A DNA stretch of 64,000 bases from Piscicola geometra (taxonomy: Eukaryota > Annelida > Clitellata > Hirudinida > Piscicolidae), in contig OX030960.1 of the NCBI GenBank assembly GCA_943735955.1, positions 1,618,134 to 1,682,133 of the forward strand, in the 5' to 3' direction. The notes beneath the pieces were generated by a model. It made no database searches, was not told the DNA's origin, and saw only the letters and a program-made list of their open reading frames with translations. Shown piece by piece: positions 21,377 to 33,361 of this stretch; position 1 is the first letter of the stretch; each line of letters begins with the position of its first letter. The position numbers and the translations under genes were made by a program.

Positions 21377-23070
21377 TTAAAAAATTACAAATAGATTTAA
21401 ATTTGCCAAAGTTATAAACAAATGGGAAATTGTTTTTGGCCCACAGTGTATATTAAAATAACATAAAATACCCTCTCTGTCTGTCCTCCTGCCCTCTCGT
21501 TTACTCAAATTTCCAAAAAAGATTTTTCGAATGTCTGACCGACTGGCAAATTCTTTTGCTAGTCTTTTTAAATCCAGACTGTCAAGTATATCCTGATGTG
21601 CATGACAAACGGCAAGTGAATTCAAGCGAGGCTGTGTCATAGTTGCACGCAACCAAGTCTTGAGACGCTGCAAAGCACTAAAAGATCTTTCTGCAGTGCG
21701 TGACGTTATTTTACACACAAGCACCAACCTGATCAATCTTTCAACCTAAGGAAACAGATGTTTTACTTCCGTGATCATAGCTTGCATTATTTTTTGCGTT
21801 TGTGCTAAAGTTCATTCTGGTCTTTAAAGATAGTTAACTGTGAACAAAGACCAGTTTCATTTAACTCACGATATTGCTTGCAAATATCATGGTTCACTTC
21901 ACCAGTTAGCAACATTGTCTCCAGCTGCAAGTATGAACGCAAACCAGGAGAATCTCGATTGAACCTTTCTGTGAGTTGCATGATTGCAATGTCTATGACA
22001 GCGTAATAAGCTGCTCGATAATGCTCCTCTGGTGTTGTTGCTACATAAGCTGGTCCCAGCCCACAATACTTTTGTGGCGGCTTTTGCACCCGAGGTACAG
22101 CAATCGGCTCGAGATCATATGTCAAAACCATACTGTTGACATCTCTGAAAATGGGGTTAAACTGTTCATCTGATCGTAGGCGACGCAGTTTTTACACAAC
22201 TAAATGAGTCGCTGCAATCATTCCACTGACCTTGGCACTTGCTGATTGCAACGACTTGTTTAACTGTTCCAGAAGTGAAAACACCAAAACAACTATCTTG
22301 AAGGCCAGTTGAAAAAAGGCCTTGAGCCTGTAAAGCTGTTTCAATAGCAGTACCAATGGAAGCAAATGATTCCAAGCTAACAAGTACCACTTCATAATGT
22401 TCAAGCACAGAGGACACTGTAGAAACTCTGGTCAGTTATCTTGTAGGACAAAGAAGTTTTATACTATACTTTTTATTCAGTGGCTCATCAGAAAAGTCAA
22501 TTATAAGAGACACTAAAGCATCACTAAACTGCTTCTTGACCTTGTCTGAACGATTGTACAAGCACCTAACTCTTGGACAAACTGAAGTAAATTGCTCACA
22601 AAGGGATCTGCGGCAGCTGTGTGCTGGGCAACAAGTTTGCAAAGTGTGCAGAACAGTGGAAAAACAATGCAAGCGGATGCTCACTGCTGATAATAGCCTG
22701 ACAACCATTATATCGGCCGTTCATGTTAGCAGCGCCGTCATAAGTCTGAGCTCTTAGTTTTTCTATAGGTAGCATAATTCTGATCAGAAAATCCTTTACT
22801 ACAGCAGATATTTTTCCGATCGTGTCTGATGGGCTGAATAAACCAATACACTGTTCATTAACATTCAGAGCTTCATAAAAAAACGAATGCATGTTGGTTC
22901 CTGCTCTAACCCATTGCAGTTTTGTGTGCCGTCAACCACAACACCAAACTGGCTTGATTCGGCATTAACAGTGCACACTGTGTTTCTAACGATAGAATGA
23001 GCTAAAAGCCTCAACATTTCTTTTTGGCAGTCATGCGATATGAAACTTGTAGTTTGATTAAACCACAACT
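21377..23070 (-). pseudogene. Decayed hAT transposase, ZMYM1/DUF4371-like
   Basis: Minus-strand frames from 5' to 3': QTTSFISHDCQKEMLRLLA (start of DUF4371), NAESSQFGVVVDGTQNCNG (a catalytic-core-like VDGT), AQTYDGAANMNGRYNGCQA, and HCSAHFANL, then after gaps ERSFSALQRLKTWLRATMTQ and RLNSLAVCHAH, the hAT C-terminal dimerisation region. These are hallmarks of the zinc finger MYM-type 1-like hAT family common in invertebrates. The pieces lie in different frames with stops, so the element is dead. Confidence 0.82.
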
Positions 23071-23403
23071 TTAGTTAATGTTCGAAAACTTTTGAAATTC
23101 ATTAACTTTGGTTCGTCTAAAAAATTGAAAAGGTCGATATTGAAGTAGACCTCAGAACCCCCTATGAATATCGCCCATGCAAAATAAGTAGCACAATATG
23201 AATGATTTTTTTATAAAAAAGTAAATCTGTCTGCTTACAAAAAGTGAACCGATATTTTTTGAAATTCTTAATGTTTGCTAGCGAAAATTGAAAAATCAAA
23301 AATTTAATCTTTATAAATATAATTTATTAATTTAAATCCATATATATAAAAAAGAGTTCTCAAGTTATAATATATGCAATAATTAATTATGAAATTATCA
23401 AAT

Positions 23404-23543
23404 AAACCTGTTTTGCATCGGCGAAGGTACCAGGGCATACAATTACCACATTCTAATCCTGGATCACCTTGTCGGACCAAAAAATTACATTCACCGCACA
23501 AGTTTTTTGAGTCCATATTGTCAAAGCAATTTTTTATTATCAT
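23404..23543 (-). pseudogene. PHD-like zinc-finger fragment, possible LINE ORF1 remnant
   Basis: The frame reads MDSKNLCGECNFLVRQGDPG then LECGNCMPWYLRRC. The CxxC...CxxCxxW...C spacing is that of a PHD finger, as found at the start of some non-LTR ORF1 proteins. It is short and isolated, and the family assignment is tentative. Confidence 0.4.
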
Positions 23544-23678
23544 TATGAATCAATCACTTAATCGCAAAACTTGAAAAGACCGAACACAACTGGTCATTTC
23601 TCTTAAATAGACAATTTCTTCAGTGTTTTATTGGCATACACATTTTGCAAATACACACTTTTTAGTGGCTAGTTTCTG

Positions 23679-23912
23679 GTTATAGGGGAAATGCACACCA
23701 AAGAAAACGCGCTGTATGTGGTAAATGCACATTTGATTTTGCACATGTATTCTTAAAATGCGATTTTTCTGAAAACCCTAACCCTTACTCTAACCTTAAC
23801 CCTAAATTAACATTTTTTCTGTAAAAAAGAAGAAATGTGAAAAATCAAATGTGCATTTACCACAAGCAGCGCGATTTCTTTGCTGCGCAGTTAACCTACA
23901 ACCCTAGTTTCT
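23679..23912. mobile_element. MITE-like inverted repeat with telomere-like core
   Basis: GTGGTAAATGCACATTTGAT at about 23719 is mirrored by ATCAAATGTGCATTTACCAC at about 23842. The core has AACCCTAACCC and CCTTAACCCTAAA. No ORF. Confidence 0.6.
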
Positions 23913-23944
23913 ACAATAGGCGGGTTGGAGCTAACTACAATCAA

Positions 23945-24675
23945 TCAATCAATCAAATCAATTTCTATAGCGCTCTTTCCTCAAATTCAAGAGCGCTGGT
24001 AAATGAATTTGTTAAACAGATTTGTCTTCAGATCCGTACGAAAAGTAAATAATGATATAGAAGTAGTTAAATAAGGAAGTGATGAGTTTCAAATATATGG
24101 ACATCTTTAAAGAAGGGTCATCTAAGTAAGGTAATAATTGTCTAATACGTCAGTTTTCAATAGATAATAGACATAAACAGTCATGTGTAGAAGATTCGTT
24201 CTGACAGTCTGTCCTTCATCTGCAGAGCTCATTTGCCTTGTGAAGTAAGTAGCCAGTGGGTGCTTGCAAGCTGTGCACTGGTGTTCAAATTGAGGCCCTG
24301 GCACTTCTTCATAAACACAGTCATGTATTGAAGATTCGTTCAAACAGTCTGTCCTTCATCTGCAGAGCTCATCTGCCGTGTGAAGTAGGTAGCCAGTGGG
24401 TTCTTGCAAACTGTGAATTAGTGCTCAATTTGAGGCCTTGGCACTTCTTCCTTTTAAAATAAGTTTTTATCGTAGTCCGTTAGACAGTTATTGGTTGAAG
24501 ATTTTAATTCCGAGAGCAAGATAAATTTAAAACCAGAAAACAAGAAAAGATATAAATTATAATTACTATAATTATTTGAAATTAAAAAAACTAAATTATT
24601 AGATAAGAAGACAAACTATTTAACAAACTCATTAAAAGGTTAAAGCGGCTGCCAAGATGGCAGCTGCTAACCAAC
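23945..24675 (-). mobile_element. Inverted second copy of the POLR1H-fragment element
   Basis: Reverse complement of 4083-4805 with scattered differences. It again has two tandem ~140-bp units; one reads EEVPGPQFEHQCTACKHP, then TRQMSSADEGQTV on the minus strand. The ends match those of the first copy: the AGCGGCTGCCAAGATGGCAG palindrome and the (CAAT)n tail. Confidence 0.65.
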
Positions 24676-24788
24676 TACACATTTTGCTTATACACACTGA
24701 CCCCTATTGCGATAACCGTAAACTGACACTAGGTTGATTGAAGGGAATTTAAACATAACCAACTAATTATGACATTTTTATATTAATA

Positions 24789-24789
24789 A

Positions 24790-24821
<32 letters not shown>

Positions 24822-24855
24822 ATAGTAGTAGTAGTAGTAGTAGTGGTGGTAGTAG
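24789..24855. repeat. (TAG)n microsatellite
   Basis: About 20 TAG units with two interruptions. Confidence 0.85.
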
Positions 24856-24884
24856 TGTTTAGTTTGGAAACCGTACTCATTACT

Positions 24885-25800
24885 TATGCAAATGAGATTA
24901 ACGATTGACACAGACAAATTTCCAATGTTTAAATAGCTGTATGGTAATAAAACGGTATTGCTAACAAGCAAAATAAAATACTTTAAATTAATAAGATTTT
25001 TTTCTCATATTAGTTTAGTTAGCAGCGCCGTCATAGAGAGTTAAAAACCACGCAGATCTTTTGAGTTCTATAATATTACTAGTAAAACATTTTGCTGATG
25101 ACTTTTATTGCTCTGACCAAAATATAAAGCTAAAACATTTTATTAAACAATTTAGCATAATATTTCTAAATTTTTATAATATTTTTTAGTTAAATAAAGT
25201 GGTTTCACATATTTTTTAGGATTACGATGGACTCGGTAATTGTTTATGTATACAAATAGGAATAACAATTCAAATAATTTTAATGTAAACAGATTTGACA
25301 TTACTGGGTAAAATTATTATTAATTACTCAAAAAATTGAATACGGACTCTGAGTTTTATACTATATTCAGGTTTTGCTTTCAAAATTGATTTCCATAAAA
25401 CATTTTAATTACGTAGAATCCTTCTACTAAAATGGAACCATATTTTGAGACAAATTATTAAGAAATTGATCTTATTGAATTTTCAAATTCATTCAATAGT
25501 AAAGATTTTTTAGAAATCTGTACAATTCTCATAATTAGAGCTTGACGAACAACAGAAATTAAAATTCAACTATTCATATCTGCCAAGTATAATTCAGTCA
25601 AGACTTGAGTATCCATATTCAAATAATCAACAAGATGATTATATCAAACTTCCATGAAAATAGAATGATTTTGGTACATTTTTACAACTTAAAATAAAAA
25701 GTGCTAATGGTTTGAGTGGTGCAGGTTTAAGAACTTATTGCCATAGATTCCAAAAGCATTCAAAGTCTATATTAGAAAATGAGTAGTCATCAATGCATAG
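24885..25800. repeat. Dispersed repeats, no gene
   Basis: Segments recur elsewhere: ATGCAAATGAGATTAACGAT and TTTAAATAGCTGTATGGTAA (also 20418, 56760), a LINE-tail-like AAACCACGCAGATCTTTTGA at 25048, and CTTGACGAACAACAGAAATT (also 20692). No coding segment recognised. Confidence 0.5.
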
Positions 25801-26079
25801 AGAAAAATCATCCCCCATCACTATCATCATCATCATCTCAGCAGTCAAATAGGTATGTTTTTCAGTCTGATCACCGATGGCCACAACACAGCCTTATTTA
25901 TTGTTCATTTTACGATATATCTCGCCTCGGATAGTTTGCCGAAATCTAAAATAATATGACCGCTTCTTGTTAGTGTTAGAAACCGAACATCAGCTGATTC
26001 AAGAAATAAATAAACATTGCTATCAGCTGTTTTTATATTGCTCTGTCTATGCATCCGAGTACGGTTTCCAAAGAATCCC

Positions 26080-26082
26080 GTG

Positions 26083-26121
<39 letters not shown>

Positions 26122-26311
26122 AAAGTTGTAGTAGTATTAGTTTGTAGTAGTAGTAGTAGTTGTGGTGGTAGTAGTAGTAGTAATTGTAGTAGTAATATTA
26201 TTAGTAGTAGTAGTGGTAGTAGTAGTAGTAGTAATAGTTGTAGTGGTAGCTGTGGTGGTGGTAGTAGTAGTAATAGTTGTAGTAGTAGCTGTGGTGGTGG
26301 TAGTAGTAGTA

Positions 26312-26372
<61 letters not shown>

Positions 26373-26376
26373 CATA
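26080..26376. repeat. (AGT)n compound microsatellite
   Basis: Nearly 300 bp of AGT with GGT, TGT and ATT variants. It yields spurious poly-Ser/Val (plus) and poly-Leu/Thr/Tyr (minus) frames. Confidence 0.9.
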
Positions 26377-26569
26377 ACCGAATTCGTGGATCACCGAAAT
26401 CGTGGATCGCCGAATCCAAGTGCACTACAATAAAAAAATTAATAACACCCAAAAATAGCCTTAAGAAGTATTTAATTTGGATTTGAAAATTACAGATTTT
26501 TTAATATTCGGCAATTCGTACTAGTTGAAAAAAATTTCTTTCGGCAATTTGCATTTCGCCAATTCGCAC

Positions 26570-26690
26570 TAGCACCGCTGCGATAGAGGGTGAAGGAGAA
26601 GTCCTTGCCAAAACTGGAACCGCTGCTGCTATGGAAGGTTTTCTTCTTTATGTCGCGGCCATCTTGGTCTGCTGCGGCCATTCCTTGACA
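26570..26690 (-). repeat. Inverted copy of the segment at 4829-4985
   Basis: The minus strand starts MAAADQDGRD and carries GKDFSFTLYRS. It lies just upstream of the pogo-like element. Confidence 0.45.
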
Positions 26691-26742
26691 GATTCAAAAC
26701 AACCAACATTCGCACAAAAAACATTCTAATTAATTAAATGTA

Positions 26743-28747
26743 GGGGGAAGGCGTACACAGTCGATCATTTCGTTTTTTATCGAAGGCATTTATATTTTTT
26801 CAAATATGATGTCTCACCTGGACGACAATATAGGTGACCTCATTATATATCGTGATTTTGACATAATATTTTTGCGGATAAAAAAAATAAGGGTATTTAT
26901 CAATTTCAAGGGCTAAAAAGTAAATATTTTACATCATCTAACGAACCACGCTGTGCATAAAGTAAGCACAAGTGAGAAGTCATATTTTGCATTATTGATA
27001 TATTATTCTATATTTTATCGTGTGTATCTATTATATTTCTTGTTAAAAAATAATCATGAAAGTTATAGCCATTATACCAATCATTGGCATAGGCGCACAC
27101 AATCGATCATCGTATGTTCGTACTCAGTGGATCATTGATAGTTTTCTTATCAAATAATTTTTTTAAATTATATCAAAACTATATTTTCAAGCTTTTTGCA
27201 GTTTTTATTTGTTAAATAAAAATCTTATGTGAAAAAATTTAATTTACTTGTGCAGTGCTTTTTAATAAATATTTGTTTAATATCGTTTTTGAATAGTTCT
27301 CGTAGTTGGTTTTTACAAGTTTCTGGTTAATCTTTTGAGTTATATCATTCATTTTTATTCATTTAAAATGTGTAGAAAAGTAGCTGTTGAAAAAAAAGGG
27401 AAAGTCTTATCAGAATCTATGAAACAGGCTGTTGCAACTGTTCAGAATCTGAACAATATTAACACAATAAGAGGAGCATCTAAACTTTATAATATACCAT
27501 TTGCGCTCTTGAATTTGAAGAAAGAGCGCTATAGAAATCTATTTGATTGATATGCTACTTTTTATTCTTATGTAAAAAAAGCCAAAGATGTTGGGTTGGA
27601 AAACATAGAGTTTGAGGCCAACTACAGTGTAAGAAAGATTTTCTCTGTTGAGTAAAAGCTAGTGAATATCATTATGGGTTATCAAGAAAAGAAGCCAGAA
27701 ATTTAGCTTTTGAGTTTGCTGTACAAAAACATGTAAAACATCCACCATCTTGGGATGCAAACAAAACAGCAGGAAAAGACTGGTATATCCAATTCATGCC
27801 ACAGACACACAGATTTGTTACTACGTAAACCGGAAGGAACTAGCCTCTCCAGAGTGACAAGTTTCAACCAACATAATTTCCTACAGTTTTATAATAACTT
27901 AGATTTGTTTATAAACGCTACAACTTTGAACCCCAAGACATATACAACTGTGATGAGACAGTACAAAAAACAACAAATGTAAGAGTGATAGCGGCCAAAG
28001 CGAATCGTCAGGTTGGGCGGGTTACGTCAGCAGAAAGAGGACAGATTGTTACAGTGTGCTGCACGACCAATGCCGTTGGAAACACTGTTCCTTCTTTTAT
28101 GGTCTTCCCCAGAGTCCACTTCAAAGACAGAATGATCAAGGACGCCCCACCAGGAACAAGTGGAGCCTCTAACCCTAGTGGCTGGATGACAGCTGAAGTG
28201 TTTATGAAATTTATGAAACATTTGTTGAACTAAAACTTGAAACATGAAAAAAAAACTTTGATTTATCGGTCATTGAAAAATATTTGTTGAACTATAACTT
28301 GAAACATCTATATTTTTTCATTTATAACATGAGAATAAATGTTGAAAAACTTGTGTCTACATGAGAAAGTTTCCTAGAAAAAGTTGAATGTTAAAAGTTT
28401 TCTAAATCAGTATTCAATTGCAATAATTTATTTGAGTTTTTAATTTTCTAGTAATACTTGATTTGATGCTTGGAAAACTTAAAATTATGGCACTTGTGGT
28501 AATGATCGACTGGGTACGTCCATGTGATCGACTGTGTACACCGGTCGTACCCAGTCGATCATTTTCGGGAGTCTACTTTGAACTACATTTGACTCAAAAC
28601 CATTTCAACTAGATAAATGAATTAAGTAGAAAATGAAGTCTTAATGATGAATGTATAAAATCAATATTTTAGTAAAATTTTATCTTTTAACAATTTTGAG
28701 TTATAAACATTTTTGTAAAAAGTGATCGACTGTGTACGCCTTCCCCC
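26743..28747 (+). mobile_element. Pogo/Tigger-like (Tc1/mariner superfamily) transposon with both TIRs
   Basis: The left end GGGGGAAGGCGTACAC and the right end GTGTACGCCTTCCCCC are perfect inverted repeats of about 25 bp, continuing with AGTCGATCA/TGATCGACT. Each is flanked by TA (26741-26742, 28748-28749), the target duplication of this superfamily. The motif (T/A)GATCGAC(T/A)G recurs inside both ends (about 27102, 28504 and 28530), as transposase-binding sites often do. The internal transposase is broken. Confidence 0.87.
27368..28233 (+). pseudogene. Broken pogo-type transposase (psq HTH plus DDE_1)
   Basis: The first frame, MCRKVAVEKKGK then AVATVQNLNNINTIRGASKL, is a psq-like N-terminal helix-turn-helix. 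It is cut at about 27497 by a short dispersed tail (GCGCTCTTGAATTTGA...). Later frames give GLSRKEARNLAFEFAVQ, then YNCDETVQKT (the first catalytic Asp region) and GQIVTVCCTTNAVGNTVPSF then MVFPRVHFKDR, typical of DDE_1. The frame ends at LLN before the rest of the catalytic domain. Frameshifts and stops make it non-functional. Confidence 0.82.
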
Positions 28748-28749
28748 TA

Positions 28750-29600
28750 CTTTTTATTAAGACCTAAGATTTTAACATTTTAATATACTATACCCAAAAC
28801 CGTTTATTCCAAAAATTTATTTGAGCGGCTGCCAAAAACTCAAAATTCCCAAAAAAGATTTAAATATTAGATTTGACTATCAAAAATCTGGATTTTTGCC
28901 ACCCCAGACTATAAAATAAGGCATTGAAACATGTCTTTACTGGCCATAACTTTAAAATAATTCTTAGAAATAAATTTTAATAAAAAAACAAAACAAAATA
29001 AGTTCAAAATATTCTTAGAAATAACACATAAACTTTATTTAAAACGACTCTTATAACATAAAAAACATGTTGCACAATTTAAAGCAGTAAATTCAGTAAT
29101 ATTCTGGCTTTAAAATACTTTTATAGTCTTATTTTGTCAGTTCAACAGTACACTCATGTAATCCTAGATTGAATGAAAGCTATCTTGTCCATGGTAAACG
29201 GTAAACGCCCCAGTGGACTAAATCCCCGTTCTGATTTTGAGATAAACGCCCTTGAGGATATTTGTTCCGTCAAAAATGTTATGCATGACATTCCTGTTTG
29301 GATAAAAGACCCGTTATCATTTTTTTACAAATGAACTCTCATTTTAGTAATAAAACAAATTTATGAAGACCTCCAATAAAACTTCATTCTTTTTCTTGCC
29401 TCCTAACATTGCACCTCCGCAGCACCACTCCACCACAGGATAATGCACAAGCACTTACAAAAAATTTCGTCACACGCACTTATATAGCGCCTTCAGAGCC
29501 TTAAGTTAACGGTTTTCTCGGAAACCGGGTTTTCACTAAGTTGTTGAGGAAATAGAAGTGCTATTGATGAGCAGAATCGAACTTAAAAATAAACATGGTG
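28750..29600. other. No gene recognised
   Basis: AT-rich. 28795-28840 has the GAGCGGCTGCCAAAA motif shared with 3905 and 24640. The region is the 3' flank of PIGZ (minus strand); I see no convincing poly(A) signal close to its stop. Confidence 0.4.
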
Positions 29601-29631
29601 GAAAGTTTGTTGACCGAGAGAGTTGAACGAG

Positions 29632-31354
29632 TCAAGTTCGGAGGAGTCTGAACACCTTGAAGGAGGTTCTGTCGAGCATGGAGGTCACTGCGCGAGGAAG
29701 CAGCATGCCGAAGAAGTGCTTGTGGGAGGAGTGCTTGCAACTGATGTTCTGCAGTGCCGTGGGCACGAAGAATGGGTGCTCAGCACTGAAGTGAGGCCAG
29801 TAACTGGCCACCTGGTTGAGTCTCCAACCTCCTCCAACCGCACACTCCTCTCCAGCCAACAGCGATCCACTCGTGTACACGAGCGTCTCAGTGTCGTTCC
29901 TGATGGCATGCAGACTCTCGAGAAAAGCCCCCTCATGCGCACCTGCCAAGTCAGCCACCTGCAGTGTCCTCTGACGAGGCAGCAGGTGTCGTGGAGGCAT
30001 GTACGTGGCCCAGAAGAGAAGGCAGGCAGGAGTGGAAGAGTGTGGCAGGTGTGTGTCAGTGTGCAGAAGGGCCCTGATGAGACCAGCCTGGTGCACGGAG
30101 GAGAATAAGATGCTGATGCAGAAGTTGCTCAAAAACCACACCAGCAGAAGTGGCCTGCTGCTACAGAGATGCTCAGAATAGGAGATAGTGAGAGGAAGAA
30201 GAAGGGGGAGAAGAAAACGGGGTTCTTGGTGGGGAAAGATGGAGAGAAATGCAAGTGGCAAGAGCCATGAGGCGATAGTGGTGAAGTGGGAAAAAAAGCT
30301 GCTAAAAAAGTCTTTGAAGGCAAAGAAGGCAAGTGAGTTGAAGAGAAGGAAGATGTTGAAGCAGCAGTGGGTGAGACGAGAGTGCAGGCCGTGAGAAGCA
30401 AGATTTTGAAGGTCTGAGTTGTAGAGAATGAAGTTAAGGGGAGTGACTGTGATGTTGTTGCGGAGGAACAACTTGAGATGATGCAGGGAGTGCAGGAGAT
30501 GCGAGGGCTCGAAGAGGCTGTAGCAATGAGAGTCGAAGAGAATGAGAATGAGTGAGAAGAGCAGGCAGAAAGCCACATGCTTGCATAAGAAACGCACTCT
30601 TGCTGGCATGCCTCTGACGCTTCTGAATCGAAGCAAATAAGGAAACATTGCAAAAAACACAAAAGTGGGTCTTATGAAGGTTGCTAAGACTGCAATGAAT
30701 GAGAAGAAGATGATGCTGATGAGACTGGATCGCTTGAAGAGAGGAAGGAGAAGAAGAGAAAAAAGAATAAGCTCCAGGGAGTTTGTGAATGGCCTGCAAG
30801 AGAAGACAAGCATGACACAAGAACTAGCAAGAAGCACCATCTTGTCTTCAAGTTGTTGTTGCTTCAGCAAGCTCACCCTCCGGAGTGTCAGGTGTTTATA
30901 GAGACAAAAATCCACTATGAAAGATAACAGACACATGTAAAATCGTTCTGAAACAATGATACTCCGAGGGGTGATAGAGAGGCTTGGCAGTGCCTGTGAG
31001 AGGTGCTTGAGCAGAAGAAGAGGGGGGTAGGAAGAGAGGACCACTTGAGACCAACTTCTCACTGCTTTGCTTGATTCAAACTCCCACGTTTTTGTAACAT
31101 TCATGTCTAAAATATATCCTGAAATTATGTATTAAATTTGTTAACAATTGCGTTAAAACACAACCAGCAAGCTTAAAAGTTTTAGGTTTTAACTTTTAAG
31201 TTAAAACCACCGCAGATAATCACTCGCCTGCTGCAACCTCAGTGGTTTGAAAGAACTCGTCAGGGTGGATGTAGCCATATTGAGGAATGACAGAAGTTGA
31301 AATCCTGATTAAAACAAGCATGAGCCAAACTTTATTTTTCAAGAGTGAATGCAT
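29632..31354 (-). CDS. PIGZ: GPI mannosyltransferase 4 (PIG-Z/SMP3)
   Basis: PIG-Z is an ER multi-pass GT22 enzyme that adds the fourth mannose to GPI precursors from dolichol-phosphate-mannose. Proposed exons: 31228-31354 and 29632-31106, 533 aa (human about 580). Exon 1 encodes a hydrophobic start and YGYIHPDEFFQ, the luminal catalytic-loop motif of GT22 enzymes. Exon 2 begins with KTWEFE and carries RPFTNSLE (~147-154), FIRPTF (~186-191), TPLNFILYN (~264-272) and HQEPRFLLPLLLPL (~335-348), which favour PIG-Z over PIG-B or ALG12. Many hydrophobic helices are visible. The frame-compatible junction uses CAG|GCGAGT as donor (a GC-AG intron) and TTTTAG as acceptor. An in-frame ATG at 31369 could add five residues. 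Confidence 0.88.
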
Positions 31355-31759
31355 TATGATATATGCCATATATAATATTATATGGGTAAAAGTAAACAAA
31401 ACTTAACTACGAAGGGAGATACTAAAATGAAACTTGTAAACATAGTATATCTATGTTACGTTAAGTAGTAAAAGTATTCCTAATAAAACAATTTAAATGC
31501 TGTTCACAATTTATTAAAAATATTAGAATTATTTTTTTCATATTTAAAATGTATAAAAACTATTTATAAAATGTATAATAATTTTTTTAAACTTTTTAGT
31601 GCTTTTTCATCTATGAAATTGTCTTCTGCCAATTATATTTTCTCTTGCAATTTATTAACTAATTGTTAGTTCTTTTGTACAATTAATTTTTTTCAAAATA
31701 TAATAACATATTAATAATAATAACCCATATCAATGTGCGGTTCCAGGTTGCAGTAATCA

Positions 31760-32170
31760 TTAACTAGTAGTTGACTCTGGTACACTTGCAACTAATTGAT
31801 CAGGCCTAGAACTATTAATTATTGAGGGCTGGTACTCAAAAGGATTATTAAGAAATAATACTACTTCTCTTATTGTTTTATCCCTTCTTAATCTACTCAT
31901 AGATTCTATGACAGAATCATACACCTTAGCTAATGCCCTATTAATTGTTAAATCATTGACAGCAAACCTAATCCGCATATCCTTTAAATTGCTTATTACT
32001 TCATTCCACTTGGGACGCCTCTTAACCCTAGCAGGCTCAGGAAGAAGAGAATAGACAAAACCATTCAGATGTGGTTCTGATGGCTTTGCATAAGTCTCTC
32101 TAACAAATGCCCTCAAATCAAACTCCTAATTCAACAACACACCAGCACGCTCACTATTATTTGCTTCCAT
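31760..32170 (-). pseudogene. Unknown small ORF with one in-frame stop
   Basis: From ATG at 32170 the frame reads MEANNSERAGVLLN, then TAG, then EFDLRAFVRETYAKP and on for 118 codons to the stop at 31760. The interior (FVYSLLPEPARVKRRPKW, LTINRALAKVYDSV, MSRLRRDKTIREVVLFLNNP) is charged and helical with no low complexity, so it looks like former coding sequence. I do not recognise the family. A spliced start downstream of the TAG is possible. Confidence 0.4.
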
Positions 32171-32329
32171 GGTCAATGACGAATATCGTAGTAATCTGTT
32201 AAGAAAAATTATTAATTATAATATTAAATATAATAAATATTTTTTATTCTTATTTGAAATTAATTACTTTCTATAATTGTTTTGAGATTAATTAATACAG
32301 AACTGCAAATATCTTTGTGATTCCAAATT

Positions 32330-32845
32330 TGTCAATTAGCGCAAAAACTAAATCGATTATCCTATTTTATTTTGTCAATAGCACATTACCTAAATTGAAT
32401 ATTCAATTTTGGTTTTCTATCGTTTTTTTAACTATCCTATAATATGATTTCAAAAATTCCACCTTTCTAGCAAAACGCTGAACAGAGCAGCACATTGCCG
32501 AAAGTGGTGCCTAGCTGACAAAGTTGCCATTTAATATTTTAATTTGCTGCTCTGTTCAGGCATTTGCTAGAAAAGTGAAATTTTCAACATCATATCAAAG
32601 GATAGTTAGAAAAAACCTAAAGAAAACACTAAATGAATATTTAATTTAGTTTTTGCGCTAATTGGCAAAAACTATTTGACAAGTTTGTCAAAAAGAAAAT
32701 TTCGGCAATTTGCTGCTCTGTTCAGAAATTTACTAGAGCGGTTGAATTTTCGAAATCATATCATAGGATAGTTTTTAAAAAAACCATAGAAAACCAAAAT
32801 TGAATATTCAAATTAGTTAGTGTGCTATTGACAAAACAAAAAACA
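32330..32845. mobile_element. Foldback repeat with three arms
   Basis: GCTGAACAGAGCAGCA at about 32480 is mirrored by TGCTGCTCTGTTCAG at 32547 and again at 32711. Each is followed or preceded by CTTTCTAGCAAA/TTTGCTAGAAAAGTG-like and ATCATATCA(A/T)AGGATAGTT blocks. One inverted and two direct copies suggest a hairpin element that grew by duplication. No ORF. Confidence 0.6.
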
Positions 32846-32886
32846 CTAAACGTATCACTTACTTTCCAAGAAGATCTCTGTACACA

Positions 32887-33360
32887 TTAGAGGTCGACAT
32901 AGACGATTTTTCATTCCCGGTCCCGTCTCGTTCCCGCAACTCGATTCCCGGTCCCGAACCGTTCCCGAAACTTTTTGACCCAGTCTCGACCCATTTCAAC
33001 AACAAAAATTTTGTTTATTTATTTATTTTTCCTGCCGTTTTCACCGGTCCCAAACTTGCTAGTCCTAAAATTTCTTAAAGTTCATTATTTGAAAGTCAGA
33101 AAATATTTCTTTTAACAAAATTAAGAAAAAAACACGATATGAAAATCAAATTATTATTGAAATGAAAGTATTGAAGTTAGTCATTGATTTTGAGTAATTC
33201 AATCAAGTTTTTATTGCTTTTAACACGGGTTAAACCGACAAACGTTTTAGCTTTTAAATAAGGTGATCTTGGGTCTGAAGTTAAACGACCACATAATGGC
33301 AAATTCCGTTCACAGTAGAGGTCGGACATGGACGATTTTTCATTTCCGGTCCCGTCCCGT
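32887..33360. mobile_element. Truncated hAT ends, nested (TAGAGGTCGGAC family)
   Basis: A left terminus TAGAGGTCGACATAGACGAT at 32887 with CCCGTTCCCG subterminal repeats runs to about 33315. A second left terminus, TAGAGGTCGGACATGGACGA, starts at 33316 and is cut at about 33362 by a LINE. Same family as the fuller copies at 46552-47724 and 59094-60664. Confidence 0.7.
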
Positions 33361-33361
33361 T

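Noticed and set aside
23765..23815. Interstitial telomere repeats
   Set aside because: Only a few imperfect CCCTAA units in the core of a MITE-like inverted repeat; also 52955-52985 reversed. Too short and irregular to mark a chromosome fusion.
26017..26452. Poly-Ser, Val, Leu and Tyr frames on both strands
   Set aside because: Products of the (AGT)n microsatellite.
29623..30181. Plus-strand ORF of 161 codons opposite PIGZ
   Set aside because: Antisense shadow of the PIGZ coding exon, with no family signal.
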